From the NCBI RefSeq assembly GCF_013114825.1, contig NZ_JAAVLX010000011.1, positions 62,001 through 126,000 of the forward strand: a stretch of 64,000 nucleotides of DNA, given 5' to 3'. Under the pieces are notes generated by a model. The model had not been told where the DNA came from. It saw nothing but the letters and a program-made list of their open reading frames with translations, and did no database searches. The position numbers were made by a program, and so were the translations under genes. The DNA comes from Bradyrhizobium australiense. Its GTDB lineage: Bacteria; Pseudomonadota; Alphaproteobacteria; Rhizobiales; Xanthobacteraceae. Of the stretch, positions 18,026-27,204 are shown one piece after another. The first letter of the stretch is position 1; each line of letters starts with the position of its first letter.

Positions 18026-19063
18026 ATGAACCCGGTGCTCACAGTGCCACGCCGTGCTCTTGGCCGGACGCGGCTTGAGGTTTCAGTCCTGGGATTCGGA
18101 ACCGCGCCGCTTGGCGATCTCTACGCGCAACTGGACGACGAAACGGCCATCGATGCGGTGAGCCGCGCGTTCGAGCTGGACATCAATCTCCTCGATACTT
18201 CCCCGCTCTATGGAAATGGACTTGCCGAACATCGCTGCGGCGCCGCGCTCAGGCGCGTGTCGCGCCAGGACATCGTGGTTTGCACCAAGGTCGGTCGCTG
18301 GATGGATCCGTTTCGCGGGCGAGACGACAGTTCCGGCTTTATAGGAGGGTTGCCGCACCGGGCGGTGGTCGATTATTCATATGACGGCACCATGCGATCG
18401 GTCGAGCAGTCGCTGTTGCGGCTAGGGACCGACCGGCTGGACCTGTTGCTGATCCACGACGTTGACGTCTGGACTCACGGCATCGACGTCATTGAGCAGC
18501 GGTTTCGAGAAGCGATGACTGGCGCGTACGTGGCGCTGGACCGGCTTCGTGGAGAGGGCGTGGTCGCGGGCATCGGAATCGGCGTGAACGAGGCCGAGAT
18601 GTGCGTGCGTTTCGCGCAAGCCGGATCGTTCGACACCATGCTGCTCGCCGGGCGCTATTCCTTGCTGGAACAGCCAGCGTTGGCGCACTTTCTGCCGCTG
18701 GCCCAGCAACAGGGAATTGGCGTGCTGCTCGGCGGCGTATTCAATTCAGGAATTCTGGCGACCGGCGCGGTGAGGGGTGCCAAGTACAATTACAGGGATG
18801 CTCCACCCGAGATCCTGGCAAAAGTGGCGCAGATCCAACGCGTCTGTGATGCGCACAACGTGGCGCTGCCAACCGCGGCACTGCATTTTGCGCTGGGTCA
18901 TCCAGCTGTGGCGAGCGTTGTGCTTGGGGGCCAGAGTCCGAGGGAGGTCGAGTCCAATGTGACGGCGCTGTCCAGGAAGGTGCCGACGGCGCTTTGGGCC
19001 GATCTGAAGGCGGAGCGTTTGCTGGACTCGGAAACGCCCGTTCCGTTATCGGAACCCGGCTGA
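18026..19063 (+). CDS. Aldo/keto reductase (L-fucose/D-threo-aldose dehydrogenase-like)
   Basis: A 345-residue aldo/keto reductase. The tetrad is visible as Asp in LLDTSPLYGNG, Tyr in the same segment, Lys in CTKVGRW and His in LIHDVDVW. The C-terminal cofactor region reads VLGGQSPREVESN. The family oxidises or reduces aldoses such as L-fucose at C1. ATG 18026 follows AGGAAAGAGCAGG; an ATG at 18002 is also in frame. The lactonase gene overlaps the stop by 1 nt, matching the aldose to lactone to aldonate sequence. Confidence 0.9.
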   Translation: MNPVLTVPRRALGRTRLEVSVLGFGTAPLGDLYAQLDDETAIDAVSRAFELDINLLDTSPLYGNGLAEHRCGAALRRVSRQDIVVCTKVGRWMDPFRGRDDSSGFIGGLPHRAVVDYSYDGTMRSVEQSLLRLGTDRLDLLLIHDVDVWTHGIDVIEQRFREAMTGAYVALDRLRGEGVVAGIGIGVNEAEMCVRFAQAGSFDTMLLAGRYSLLEQPALAHFLPLAQQQGIGVLLGGVFNSGILATGAVRGAKYNYRDAPPEILAKVAQIQRVCDAHNVALPTAALHFALGHPAVASVVLGGQSPREVESNVTALSRKVPTALWADLKAERLLDSETPVPLSEPG

Positions 19064-19920
19064 TGCGGATCGATGCGCATCACCATTTGTGGACTCTCGC
19101 TCGGGGCGATTATGGTTGGCTGACGCCAGCGCTCGCGCCGATCTTCCGTGACTTTTCCCTCTCGGACCTGGCGCCGCACCTGGCCGCCGCGAAGATCGAC
19201 GGGACGATTCTGGTGCAGGCTGCATCGACCGAGGCGGAGACGACCTTTCTGCTCGATATCGCGGAGAAGGCGCAGCTGGTGCGAGGCGTGGTTGGCTGGA
19301 TCGATTTCGACGCAGCCGACGCCATGGCACGCATTGATGCACTGGCTGGGCGCGAACTTTTGGTCGGACTGCGGCCGATGGTGCAGGACCTTCCCGATGA
19401 CGATTGGCTGCTTCGCCCGGCATTGGCGCCGCTATTGGCGGCCATGGCACGAAACAGCCTGGTATTCGATGCGTTGGTGCTGCCGCGGCATTTGCCGCGC
19501 CTGCTGCGGCTCGCCGATGATCACCCGGATCTGCAATTCGTGCTCGACCATTGCGCCAAGCCGCGGCTTGCAACCGGCGAGCTTGCGGTATGGCAGGACG
19601 ATATCGCCTCGCTCGCCGAACGCCCCAACATCGTCTGCAAGCTATCGGGATTGGCGACAGAGGCGCCACCGGACTGGCAAGTTGCGGATCTACGAAAAGC
19701 GGTGGATCACGTCGTTGGGTGCTTCGGGCTACACCGGCTGCTGTGGGGAAGCGACTGGCCGGTGGTCAATCTGGCCGGAGGCTATGAAAAATGGTTTGCC
19801 GCCGCCGAAGTCCTGCTGGCCGGTGTGTCTCCGGATGAAAAGGCAGCAGTCTTCGGCGGTAATGCGGCGCGCATCTATCTCTCAAGCCGGGGGCGCCATG
19901 TTGAGTCCGGGGCCATCTGA
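19063..19920 (+). CDS. Amidohydrolase-family sugar lactonase
   Basis: A 285-residue amidohydrolase-2 protein of the L-fucono-/L-rhamnono-lactonase group. The metal motif DAHHHLW is at residues 4-10, LDHCAKP lies mid-protein and LWGSDWPVVN is near the C terminus. These enzymes open aldonolactones in the cytoplasm. The start overlaps the upstream aldo/keto reductase stop (TGATG), indicating coupling. It ends 8 nt from the convergent permease gene. Confidence 0.9.
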   Translation: MRIDAHHHLWTLARGDYGWLTPALAPIFRDFSLSDLAPHLAAAKIDGTILVQAASTEAETTFLLDIAEKAQLVRGVVGWIDFDAADAMARIDALAGRELLVGLRPMVQDLPDDDWLLRPALAPLLAAMARNSLVFDALVLPRHLPRLLRLADDHPDLQFVLDHCAKPRLATGELAVWQDDIASLAERPNIVCKLSGLATEAPPDWQVADLRKAVDHVVGCFGLHRLLWGSDWPVVNLAGGYEKWFAAAEVLLAGVSPDEKAAVFGGNAARIYLSSRGRHVESGAI

Positions 19921-19928
19921 CCGCCCGG

Positions 19929-20855
19929 CTATTTTCCCGCGCCCGTCGTCAGACCACTGACGATGTAGCGTTCAAGGAATATTCCGACGATGACGAGCGG
20001 GGCGATTGCCGCTGTCGACAGCGCTGCCATCGACCACCAGTTGATGCCTTGCGACCCAGTTTGGCTGGCCACCATGACGGGTAGGGTTTTGGCGTCGGTA
20101 CTCGTCAGCAGCGCTGCGAAGAAGTACTCGTTCCAGCACAACACAAGCGAGAGGATGAACGCCGCAGCCATCCCGGGGACGGCCAGCGGTAATATGATGC
20201 GAAGGAAGGCGCCCCAGGTTGAAAGCCCGTCGACGAAAGCGGCCTCATCGAGCTCGATCGGGATCGAATTGAACTGGTCGCGCATGATCCAGATCACGAT
20301 CGGCAGCACCGTCAAGGTGTAGAGCAGGATCAGACCAAATCTGGTGTCGAGCAGAGACAACGCCTTGTAAAGCACCAGGAACGGCAGCGCGAGGACGACC
20401 GGCGGCAGGATCAGTTGCGACATGAAGAAGAAGAGGATGTCGTCGTTGCGCATCCATGCAAACTTATAGCGGAAGCGGCTCAAACCATAAGCTGCCAGTG
20501 ACCCGAGAATGAGAGCCAAGATCGACGCACCGACCGATGTGATGATGCTGTTTGCGAATCGGCTCACGAACTCGCTTCGGGCAGTAGAGATTCCGAAAAT
20601 CGTATCCGGTGACAGGCCGAGCGAACGCCAGCCTTTCCAATCCGGCTGAAAGTCTACCCAGGGGACCAGGTGGCCTTGCGTGACGTCGATCGCCGATTTG
20701 AATGAGGTCGTGACGGTCCAATAGATCGGAAACAGGCAAACGAACGACCAGAACAGTAATGCAGCATAGATCAAGACGCGCGATGCGATCCGGTTGGTCC
20801 GCGCCGCTGCGCCGCGCTTTCGGCCGCGCTTCGATTCCGATGTCAAGATGGCCAA
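19929..20855 (-). CDS. Sugar ABC transporter permease (CUT1, MalG/UgpE type)
   Basis: A 308-residue inner-membrane permease with six predicted helices. The cytoplasmic EAA loop is ELDEAAFVDGLSTWGAF..PLAVPG, which contacts the ATPase. The C terminus SGLTTGAGK is typical of MalG-like subunits. It is the last gene of the long minus-strand sugar run, 28 nt after its partner permease. No ATPase gene follows, so it probably uses the MalK-like ATPase encoded at 26114-27199. Confidence 0.92.
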   Translation of the reverse strand: MAILTSESKRGRKRGAAARTNRIASRVLIYAALLFWSFVCLFPIYWTVTTSFKSAIDVTQGHLVPWVDFQPDWKGWRSLGLSPDTIFGISTARSEFVSRFANSIITSVGASILALILGSLAAYGLSRFRYKFAWMRNDDILFFFMSQLILPPVVLALPFLVLYKALSLLDTRFGLILLYTLTVLPIVIWIMRDQFNSIPIELDEAAFVDGLSTWGAFLRIILPLAVPGMAAAFILSLVLCWNEYFFAALLTSTDAKTLPVMVASQTGSQGINWWSMAALSTAAIAPLVIVGIFLERYIVSGLTTGAGK

Positions 20856-20883
20856 TCGAGCAACTCCTTCGAGCGATATCCGT

Positions 20884-22011
20884 CTACGCGACCTTCTGCG
20901 TCCAGCGCCTGGACAAGCGCAGCAGCAACGTGAGGAACAGGATGATCATGAGAAGATAGAACATCGCTAGCCCCGTGCCATATCCGACGTTCGAGCGGTC
21001 GCGGTACACGCGGTATATGAAGCTTGATACCGTATCGGTCGCGCCGCCGGGCCCTCCCGCCGTGACGTTGATCACGATGTCTGCGAGCTTCAATTTGAAG
21101 ATGATCCGGATGATCAGGACGGTGATGCTCACCGGGAGCATGATCGGAAACGTGACATGCCAGAACGACTGCCAGCTGTTGGCGCCGTCGACCTTGGCGG
21201 CCTCCAGCACCTCCTTGGGCATCGCCTGCAGGCCTGCGAGCAGGATGATCATGATGAAGGGAATGGATACCCAGGCATCCATCACCTCGATGCTCAGCCA
21301 CGCCGACCAGGGCGAGGCGAAGAACGCCGGATTGTCCCACCCCAGATAGCGCGCCAGCGTAGCCGCCGGGCCGAACCGATACTCCATGAGCGACTTTCCG
21401 ATCATCCAGCTCACGGCTACCGGACTGAGCATCATCGGCAGCAGGAATACCACACGGAAGAGTTTTCGAGCACGGATCTGGCCGCTCAGCAGGAGGGCGA
21501 GTCCAAAGGCAATCGCATATTCGGCCAGCACCGCGATCGTGTAGAAGCCCATGTTGCCGAGTGCGTTCCAGTAATAGGTGTCGTGAAACAGTCCAATGAG
21601 ATTGTTGAAGCCGCTGAAGCGGGGACCTTCAAGTGAACTGAGATTCCAATCCAGTGTGGCGATGTAGATTCCGAACATCGTCGGAAAGATCACGACCGCG
21701 ATCGTGAAGAAAACGGCAGGCAGCAGAAACAGCGCCCGCAGCCCGCGTTCACCCCGGATGACCACGAGGCCGATTCCGATCGCAATGGCCCAAAGCAGGT
21801 AAGCAACAAGGACGGGGCGCCAATCTGCGAAGCCGATCGCCGTCGCGCCGGTCGCGTGCAGAAGCTGGACCAGGAGCAGGAGCAGGAATGCCAGCGAGGC
21901 CAGCACCACGATCGCGTATCCAGCATTCCGCCGACCGGCAAGGATGTGCCGAGACGCCGGCTTGGGCCGATCATCTACCTTCGAGTCAGCTAACGGCGAT
22001 GAAGTCTGCAT
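20884..22011 (-). CDS. Sugar ABC transporter permease (CUT1, MalF/UgpA type)
   Basis: A 375-residue inner-membrane permease. It has a longer N terminus than usual, with two extra hydrophobic segments (AIVVLASLAFLLLLLVQLL and LVAYLLWAIAIGIGLVVI) before the conserved six-helix core. The EAA loop reads EVLEAAKVDGANSWQSF..FPIMLP. AGGPGGATDT near the C terminus is common in MalF-like sugar permeases. It lies between its binding protein and the MalG-like partner and would form the heterodimeric channel with the latter. Confidence 0.92.
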   Translation of the reverse strand: MQTSSPLADSKVDDRPKPASRHILAGRRNAGYAIVVLASLAFLLLLLVQLLHATGATAIGFADWRPVLVAYLLWAIAIGIGLVVIRGERGLRALFLLPAVFFTIAVVIFPTMFGIYIATLDWNLSSLEGPRFSGFNNLIGLFHDTYYWNALGNMGFYTIAVLAEYAIAFGLALLLSGQIRARKLFRVVFLLPMMLSPVAVSWMIGKSLMEYRFGPAATLARYLGWDNPAFFASPWSAWLSIEVMDAWVSIPFIMIILLAGLQAMPKEVLEAAKVDGANSWQSFWHVTFPIMLPVSITVLIIRIIFKLKLADIVINVTAGGPGGATDTVSSFIYRVYRDRSNVGYGTGLAMFYLLMIILFLTLLLRLSRRWTQKVA

Positions 22012-22110
22012 CAGAGTTGCAACCTCTATTTCAGACGTTGAACGATCAAAAGTCTTTCGGCTGGCGCTCGATGCGGCGCCAGCCGGAATGTGAGGCGGAG
22101 CCGAATGGAG

Positions 22111-23769
22111 CTACACGCCGAGAGACGCCTTATAGAGTGCAATCTGCTTCTCGCGGCCGATCTGGTCGGTCAGCTTTTCCCATGCGGCGGCGATGTTGTT
22201 CGCGCCGGTCTGCGCGTCAACTCTGCCGGCGAAGATCTTGGTCAGTTCGTCTTCCGCGATACTGTAATACTGGAAGATACCCGGAATGCGCGGTTCGACC
22301 GCGCGATTGGGATGATTGTAGGAAGAAAGCTGCGAGTTCAGATAGGACGTGATGTACTTCCGGTCATAGCCCGCCGCCACCCACTCATCGAAGTTGAAGT
22401 GGCTGGTCCGGTGCGCCTGGAAGCCCGATGGATACATGACCATCCAGAGCGAAAGGTCCTTGCCGCCAAGATGCGCTGCCGCACTCCAGGCCGCCCTGTG
22501 CTTGCGCTCGTCGCCTGCGACCCTTGCCATGACGTAGATGCCCCAGCCGAGATAGGCGCAGTTCGGCGCATGGTTTGGACCGCTTGCGAGCTTATCCCAC
22601 TTGCCTGTCTTGGAATTGTAAACGTCTTCCGATCCAGGCAGGATGTCGAAGCCGACGACATCGCCGACCACGGAGGTGTCGCTTGCCTTCGCCACTTGGC
22701 CTATGTCTCCCCACCACGGAATCATCGAGCCGATGCCGGCCAGGAATTGCTGGAAGCCGGTGGTGTTGGGGTCTGCGTTGAGCTGATCAGCGGGCTCGGA
22801 TGGCAACGCATCGATGACGTCCTGGATGGCGCGAACCCAGGCCGGATTGTTGATGCGCGGCTTCATCGTATCGATATCGAACAGCCAGGCCTTATCATCC
22901 GGATGCTTGGCATAGGCAGAGGCGCGGCTGGCAAGGAAATAGAAGCCGAAGCCGCCCCAGGGCTTGGGCGCATCGAGGTAGCCGTACGCGTTCTGGCCCT
23001 TGATCTTCTTGCCCTTGAGGAATTTTGTGACCGCCTGGACCTGCTGCCAGGTCTTAGGCACGCCCCATTCGCCTTGATTGCCGGCGTCCTTCCAGGCCTT
23101 GGCAAGAGCGGGATCGGAGAAGTAGTCGGTTCTGTAGTTGAAGTTGTGGCAATCGCCATCGATCGTTACGCGATAGGTCTTGCCGTTCCAGGTTCCGACG
23201 GGCGGCTTCAGATAGTCGACATAATCGTCGATATCGATCTGCTTCTTGACCCAGTCCGGCATCTCCGACGCCAACCCTTTGCCGCACACGTCTCCCTCGA
23301 ATGGCGCGCCCATTTCGAGGATGTCGAAATCGACTGTGCCGGTCGCGATCGCTTGCTGCAGTCGCGGGTTGTAGTCGGCCTGAGCAAGGTCGATCCACGA
23401 AATCTTCGCACCCGTATAGGCCTCCCATGGTTTCAGGAACCCACGGAACAGCAGGTTGTGCAGATTCTGGTTGTTCAATCCCATGAAGGAGAGCTCGACG
23501 CCCTTGAATTCTCCTTCCTTGACACTGGCCTTGGTCGGGCCGAGGCAGAGTTCGCCGACCTTCTGCCAATCGGCATCGGTTGGCGCGCCTTTCCCAACGC
23601 CCGGAATCTGTGAGATCTGAGACCGCAGATTGCTCTGAGCCAAGGCAAGCTCAGAGAACGAGCCGAGCGCGCCTGTCGTCCCCAAGGCAGCGGCGCTGGC
23701 TGCTCCCTTCAGGACGGTACGCCGGTTCGGCTTCATTACGGAATGCTGATCGTGTCCTTGCTGTTTCAT
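22111..23769 (-). CDS. Sugar ABC transporter substrate-binding protein with Tat-like signal
   Basis: A 552-residue extracellular solute-binding protein (PBP type 2). The N terminus carries a twin-arginine motif (NRRTVLKG), a hydrophobic stretch and a cleavage site after LALAQ, so Tat export is likely. The body has the large two-domain fold with YGYLDAPKPWGGFGFYF and NHAPNCAYLGWGIYVMA. ATG 23769 is supported by GGGAGG just upstream; ATG 23736 is the alternative. It is longer than most CUT1 binding proteins (about 420-450). The ligand may be L-fucose or a related sugar because fucU is next upstream. Confidence 0.9.
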   Translation of the reverse strand: MKQQGHDQHSVMKPNRRTVLKGAASAAALGTTGALGSFSELALAQSNLRSQISQIPGVGKGAPTDADWQKVGELCLGPTKASVKEGEFKGVELSFMGLNNQNLHNLLFRGFLKPWEAYTGAKISWIDLAQADYNPRLQQAIATGTVDFDILEMGAPFEGDVCGKGLASEMPDWVKKQIDIDDYVDYLKPPVGTWNGKTYRVTIDGDCHNFNYRTDYFSDPALAKAWKDAGNQGEWGVPKTWQQVQAVTKFLKGKKIKGQNAYGYLDAPKPWGGFGFYFLASRASAYAKHPDDKAWLFDIDTMKPRINNPAWVRAIQDVIDALPSEPADQLNADPNTTGFQQFLAGIGSMIPWWGDIGQVAKASDTSVVGDVVGFDILPGSEDVYNSKTGKWDKLASGPNHAPNCAYLGWGIYVMARVAGDERKHRAAWSAAAHLGGKDLSLWMVMYPSGFQAHRTSHFNFDEWVAAGYDRKYITSYLNSQLSSYNHPNRAVEPRIPGIFQYYSIAEDELTKIFAGRVDAQTGANNIAAAWEKLTDQIGREKQIALYKASLGV

Positions 23770-23971
23770 TTTGTAACCTCCCTGTTTTCTTATGGCGATT
23801 GCTTATGCCTGTTCTGCAGCTCGCTGAGCGCTGATGGGCAATGCGACCTGCAGAAATTATCTTCGCGGCAACGGCTAGCCGTGAAGAGGACCGGCGCTGT
23901 TACGGACTGATGTTTGGCGGCGCAAAGGTTTAGTTGCTTCACGGCTTTTTCACGGCTTTGTTGGCAGTTGG

Positions 23972-24427
23972 CTAGGTTGCGTCGGGAGCGATGACACCCT
24001 TCTTGAAGACGAAGCAACCGTAGAAGCGGCGTTCGCCGGTCTGGATCGCACAATAGGCATTCTTCGCGCGTTCATAGAAGGCAAATCGCTCGACCGGTCC
24101 CATCGGCAAGGAGCGGCCCTCGGCGGCATCGATCTCTTTCTGCACCTCGCGCTGCACGGGAGGAATCTCGTCGGGCTGACCGACGATTTCCATCCGCAAT
24201 GCGGGTCTTTCGACAAAGGAATCGAGCGGCAGGACTGAAAGAATGGCGCGTGTGGCGCGGCTCGCACTGACGTTATCGATGCGGAGCAGCCTGCCCAGCA
24301 CGGTCTGACGAGCAACCGCGTCGGCAGGAAAATTGGTGTCGCAGAGGACGAGATCGTCGCCATGGCCCATGGCGCGCAACGCGTAGAGGACGTCTGCATT
24401 CAGGATTGGATCGATCGATTTCAGCAT
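23972..24427 (-). CDS. fucU: L-fucose mutarotase (RbsD/FucU family)
   Basis: A 151-residue RbsD/FucU-family protein that interconverts sugar anomers. The N-terminal segment MGHGDDLVLCDTNFP carries the catalytic His. The C-terminal segment ERRFYGCFVFKKGV matches the FucU substrate-binding Tyr-containing end, and length matches FucU. ATG 24427 is preceded by AGAGGTG. Its presence beside a CUT1 transporter and near an aldo/keto reductase and lactonase supports a non-phosphorylative L-fucose or similar 6-deoxyhexose route. Confidence 0.9.
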   Translation of the reverse strand: MLKSIDPILNADVLYALRAMGHGDDLVLCDTNFPADAVARQTVLGRLLRIDNVSASRATRAILSVLPLDSFVERPALRMEIVGQPDEIPPVQREVQKEIDAAEGRSLPMGPVERFAFYERAKNAYCAIQTGERRFYGCFVFKKGVIAPDAT

Positions 24428-24597
24428 GCTGCACCTCTGATGACTCCGACCGGCTCTTTTGGGCGACTGGCTGTCTGGCTCAACCATGCAGCCACATCCG
24501 CTTGCCCACTATAGGGCCCGGATTGAACGAACGGCCAGCCGCCATGCCTGCGGTTCTCTGCGATCTCATTCAGTGAATGGTCGCCTTTATGCAAAGC

Positions 24598-26073
24598 TTA
24601 TCCTCTCCGGTCGCTGCGGTACATCGCCCGCATCCGCGCTGCGCGTTCGCCGAGCAAGGGAGCGGCGGCGCGATCAGGCGAAAAGCTCGCGCGGATCGCC
24701 GGCTTGACGCAGACCTCTTGCTCGCGAACGCCGGCCGCGATCATGCCCAGGCGTGCCGCACCGAAGGCCGCACCGAGCTCGGCGCTGCTCGGCACGTCGA
24801 GGGCGAGGCCGGTCGCATCCGCCAGCAACTGGGCCCAGTAGGAACTCCGCGAGCCGCCGCCGACCATCAGGCAGGAGGTCGGCGCCGCGCCCGCGTCGAC
24901 GAGCACGTCAAGGCAGTCGCGCAACGCAAACGCAACCCCTTCGAGGACGGCGTAAGCTAGCGCTTCGGGACCGTGATCGGCGCAGAGCCCGGCGAATGCG
25001 GCGGTCGCGTGCGGATCGTTGTGCGGCGTTCTCTCGCCGGTCAGGTAGGGTAGAAAGACCGGTGCGTGGGCGCGCCGCTCCGGCTCCGATGCGAAGCGCT
25101 CTACACGCGCGAGCAATCCCTGGATGTCACCGCCGGCGCCGGTGATCCCAGCGATCCAGGATAGAGCCGACGCCGCCGAGAGGGCTACCGTCATGCCGTG
25201 CCAGCGCCCGGGGAGCGCATGACAGAAGGCATGCAGCGTACGCTCTGGCAGGGCCACCGGATGATCCGTGACAGTGAAGATGACGCCGGACGTCCCGAGC
25301 GAGAGGAAACCGTCGCCGGCACGCGTCGCGCCGATACCGACGGCGGAACAGGCATTGTCGCCGCCGCCGCCCGCGATGGGAATCTTGCGGCCCACAAGTC
25401 CCCATTCGGCTGCAACCTGCGCCGAGAGACAGGCCGAGACCTGCGAGCCTTCGACGACGCGCGGCATCTGCGCTTCCGTCAGGCCGCAGGCGGCGAGCAG
25501 GGTGGCGTCCCATCGACGCTCTGCGACGTTGAGCCATAGCGTGCCGGCGCTGTCGGACATCTCGGAAACATATTCGCCCGACATGCGGAAGCGCACATAG
25601 TCCTTCGGCAGGAGGACCATCGCCGTCTTCGCGAACACCTCCGGCTCATGCTTCGCGACCCACAGCAGCTTCGGCGCGGTGAAGCCCGGCATCGTGGTAT
25701 TGCAGGCGCGCGTCGTGAAGTCCGTCACGCTGTCGAGCAATTCGCGGCATTCGGCGCCTGAGCGTCCGTCGTTCCAGAGAATGCAGGGCCGCAGCGCTTT
25801 GCCGGCCGCGTCGAGCAATGTCGCGCCGTGCTGCTGCCCGGAAAGGCCGATCGAGGCAAGTTCGTCCCATTCGCTCGGCGCCGCTGCGGCCAAGGCGGAG
25901 ATCGCGCTCTGAGTCGCAGTCCACCAGCTCTCCGGGTCCTGCTCTGACCACAATGGGCGCGGCCGGTCGACCTCGAGCGGTGCCGAGCTTTCGGCGATGA
26001 GATTCTGGCGCGAGCCGATGAGGACCGCCTTGACCGACGAGGTACCGATGTCGATGCCGAGATGGCTGGTCAC
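24598..26073 (-). CDS. xylB: Xylulokinase (intact copy)
   Basis: A 491-residue FGGY kinase phosphorylating D-xylulose to D-xylulose 5-phosphate. LGIDIGTSSVKAVLIG at the N terminus is the first phosphate-binding loop. LWSEQDPESWW, GQQHGATLLD, WNDGRSGAE, MPGFTAPKLLWV and SLGTSGVIF follow. The C-terminal GGGSRSSYWAQLLAD supplies the adenosine motif. GTG 26073 is the start because the conserved N terminus begins there. It lies 40 nt after a MalK-like gene. It is colinear with the frameshifted copy at 11.5-13.0 kb and could replace its function. Confidence 0.94.
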   Translation of the reverse strand: MTSHLGIDIGTSSVKAVLIGSRQNLIAESSAPLEVDRPRPLWSEQDPESWWTATQSAISALAAAAPSEWDELASIGLSGQQHGATLLDAAGKALRPCILWNDGRSGAECRELLDSVTDFTTRACNTTMPGFTAPKLLWVAKHEPEVFAKTAMVLLPKDYVRFRMSGEYVSEMSDSAGTLWLNVAERRWDATLLAACGLTEAQMPRVVEGSQVSACLSAQVAAEWGLVGRKIPIAGGGGDNACSAVGIGATRAGDGFLSLGTSGVIFTVTDHPVALPERTLHAFCHALPGRWHGMTVALSAASALSWIAGITGAGGDIQGLLARVERFASEPERRAHAPVFLPYLTGERTPHNDPHATAAFAGLCADHGPEALAYAVLEGVAFALRDCLDVLVDAGAAPTSCLMVGGGSRSSYWAQLLADATGLALDVPSSAELGAAFGAARLGMIAAGVREQEVCVKPAIRASFSPDRAAAPLLGERAARMRAMYRSDRRG

Positions 26074-26113
26074 GTCAGATCCCCACTCTTGTGCCTTCCT
26101 TGTGGCGCTGCAT

Positions 26114-27199
26114 TCACATTGCAATCCCGTCGGCGTCGAACAGATAGACCCGCCCTGAGGCGAGGCCGACCGGCAGCGTAGCTCCCCGAACGATGGCCCG
26201 CCGTCCATTCGCGAGGATCGCAATCTGAGGCGCGTCGGTTGCGGTGGCATAGATCTGGGTGTGGCCGCCGAGATTTTCGGAGAAATCCGCGGTCAGGTTG
26301 AGAATGGGGTTGGGGCTACCGATCGTGAGATTGTCCGGCCGCAGCCCCACCGTGACGGGGGCGCCCGGCGACACCGGACGCAGCGGCGCGCGTTCGACGG
26401 TCAGTGTTCCCCCTACAAAGGCGGGATGCGAGAGCGTGATCGCGTTGTCCGCGACAGCGCCGATCCTGGCCTCAATGAAGTTCATCTTGGGTGAGCCGAT
26501 GAAGCCCGCGACAAAGCGGTTGGCCGGCTCATCGTAAAGCGTGCTCGGCGAGCCGACCTGTTCGATCTGGCCGGCGCGTAGCACGACGATGCGATCTGCG
26601 AGGGTCATCGCCTCGACCTGGTCGTGCGTCACATAGACCATGGTGACGCCGAGATTGCGGTGCAGCCGAGCGATCTCGACGCGCATTTGCGCTCGCAATT
26701 CGGCATCGAGGTTGGAAAGCGGCTCGTCGAACAGGAATAGCTTCGGGTGGCGCACGATCGCCCGGCCGATCGCGACGCGTTGTCGCTGGCCGCCGGAGAG
26801 CTGGCGCGGCTTGCGCGACAGCAGCGGACCAATCTGAAGGATGCTGGCCGCTTCGTCGACGCGTCCGATGATCTGGTCGGCGGGCATTTTCGCCATCTTG
26901 AGGCCGAAGGCGATGTTGTCGAATACGCTCATGTGCGGATAGAGCGCGTAAGACTGGAAAACCATCGATACTTCGCGATCGGCCGGCGCGACGCTCGTGA
27001 CGACCCGGCCGTCGATCGAGACATCGCCTGCGGAGATCTCCTCGAGGCCCGCGATCATGCGCAACAGTGTCGACTTCCCGCAGCCCGACGGGCCGACGAA
27101 GACGACGAACTCGCCCTTTTTCGCCTCCAGGCTTACGCCGTGGATTACAGGGATCGAGCCGTAGCGTTTGACAACCTTATCGAGCTTGAGAAAGGACAT
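26114..27199 (-). CDS. Sugar ABC transporter ATPase (CUT1, MalK/UgpC type)
   Basis: A 361-residue ATPase. Walker A GPSGCGKST, Q-loop FQSYALYPHM, signature LSGGQRQRVAIGRAI, Walker B LFLFDEPLSNLDA and switch VYVTHDQ are all present. The C-terminal TOBE region (about residue 240 on) includes VGLRPDNLTIG. ATG 27199 is right before FLKLDKVVKRYG; the upstream extension is the shadow of the FGGY gene. It is the only CUT1-type ATPase in the window and sits midway between two complete binding-protein/permease sets, so it probably energises both. Confidence 0.94.
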   Translation of the reverse strand: MSFLKLDKVVKRYGSIPVIHGVSLEAKKGEFVVFVGPSGCGKSTLLRMIAGLEEISAGDVSIDGRVVTSVAPADREVSMVFQSYALYPHMSVFDNIAFGLKMAKMPADQIIGRVDEAASILQIGPLLSRKPRQLSGGQRQRVAIGRAIVRHPKLFLFDEPLSNLDAELRAQMRVEIARLHRNLGVTMVYVTHDQVEAMTLADRIVVLRAGQIEQVGSPSTLYDEPANRFVAGFIGSPKMNFIEARIGAVADNAITLSHPAFVGGTLTVERAPLRPVSPGAPVTVGLRPDNLTIGSPNPILNLTADFSENLGGHTQIYATATDAPQIAILANGRRAIVRGATLPVGLASGRVYLFDADGIAM

Positions 27200-27204
27200 T
27201 GCGT

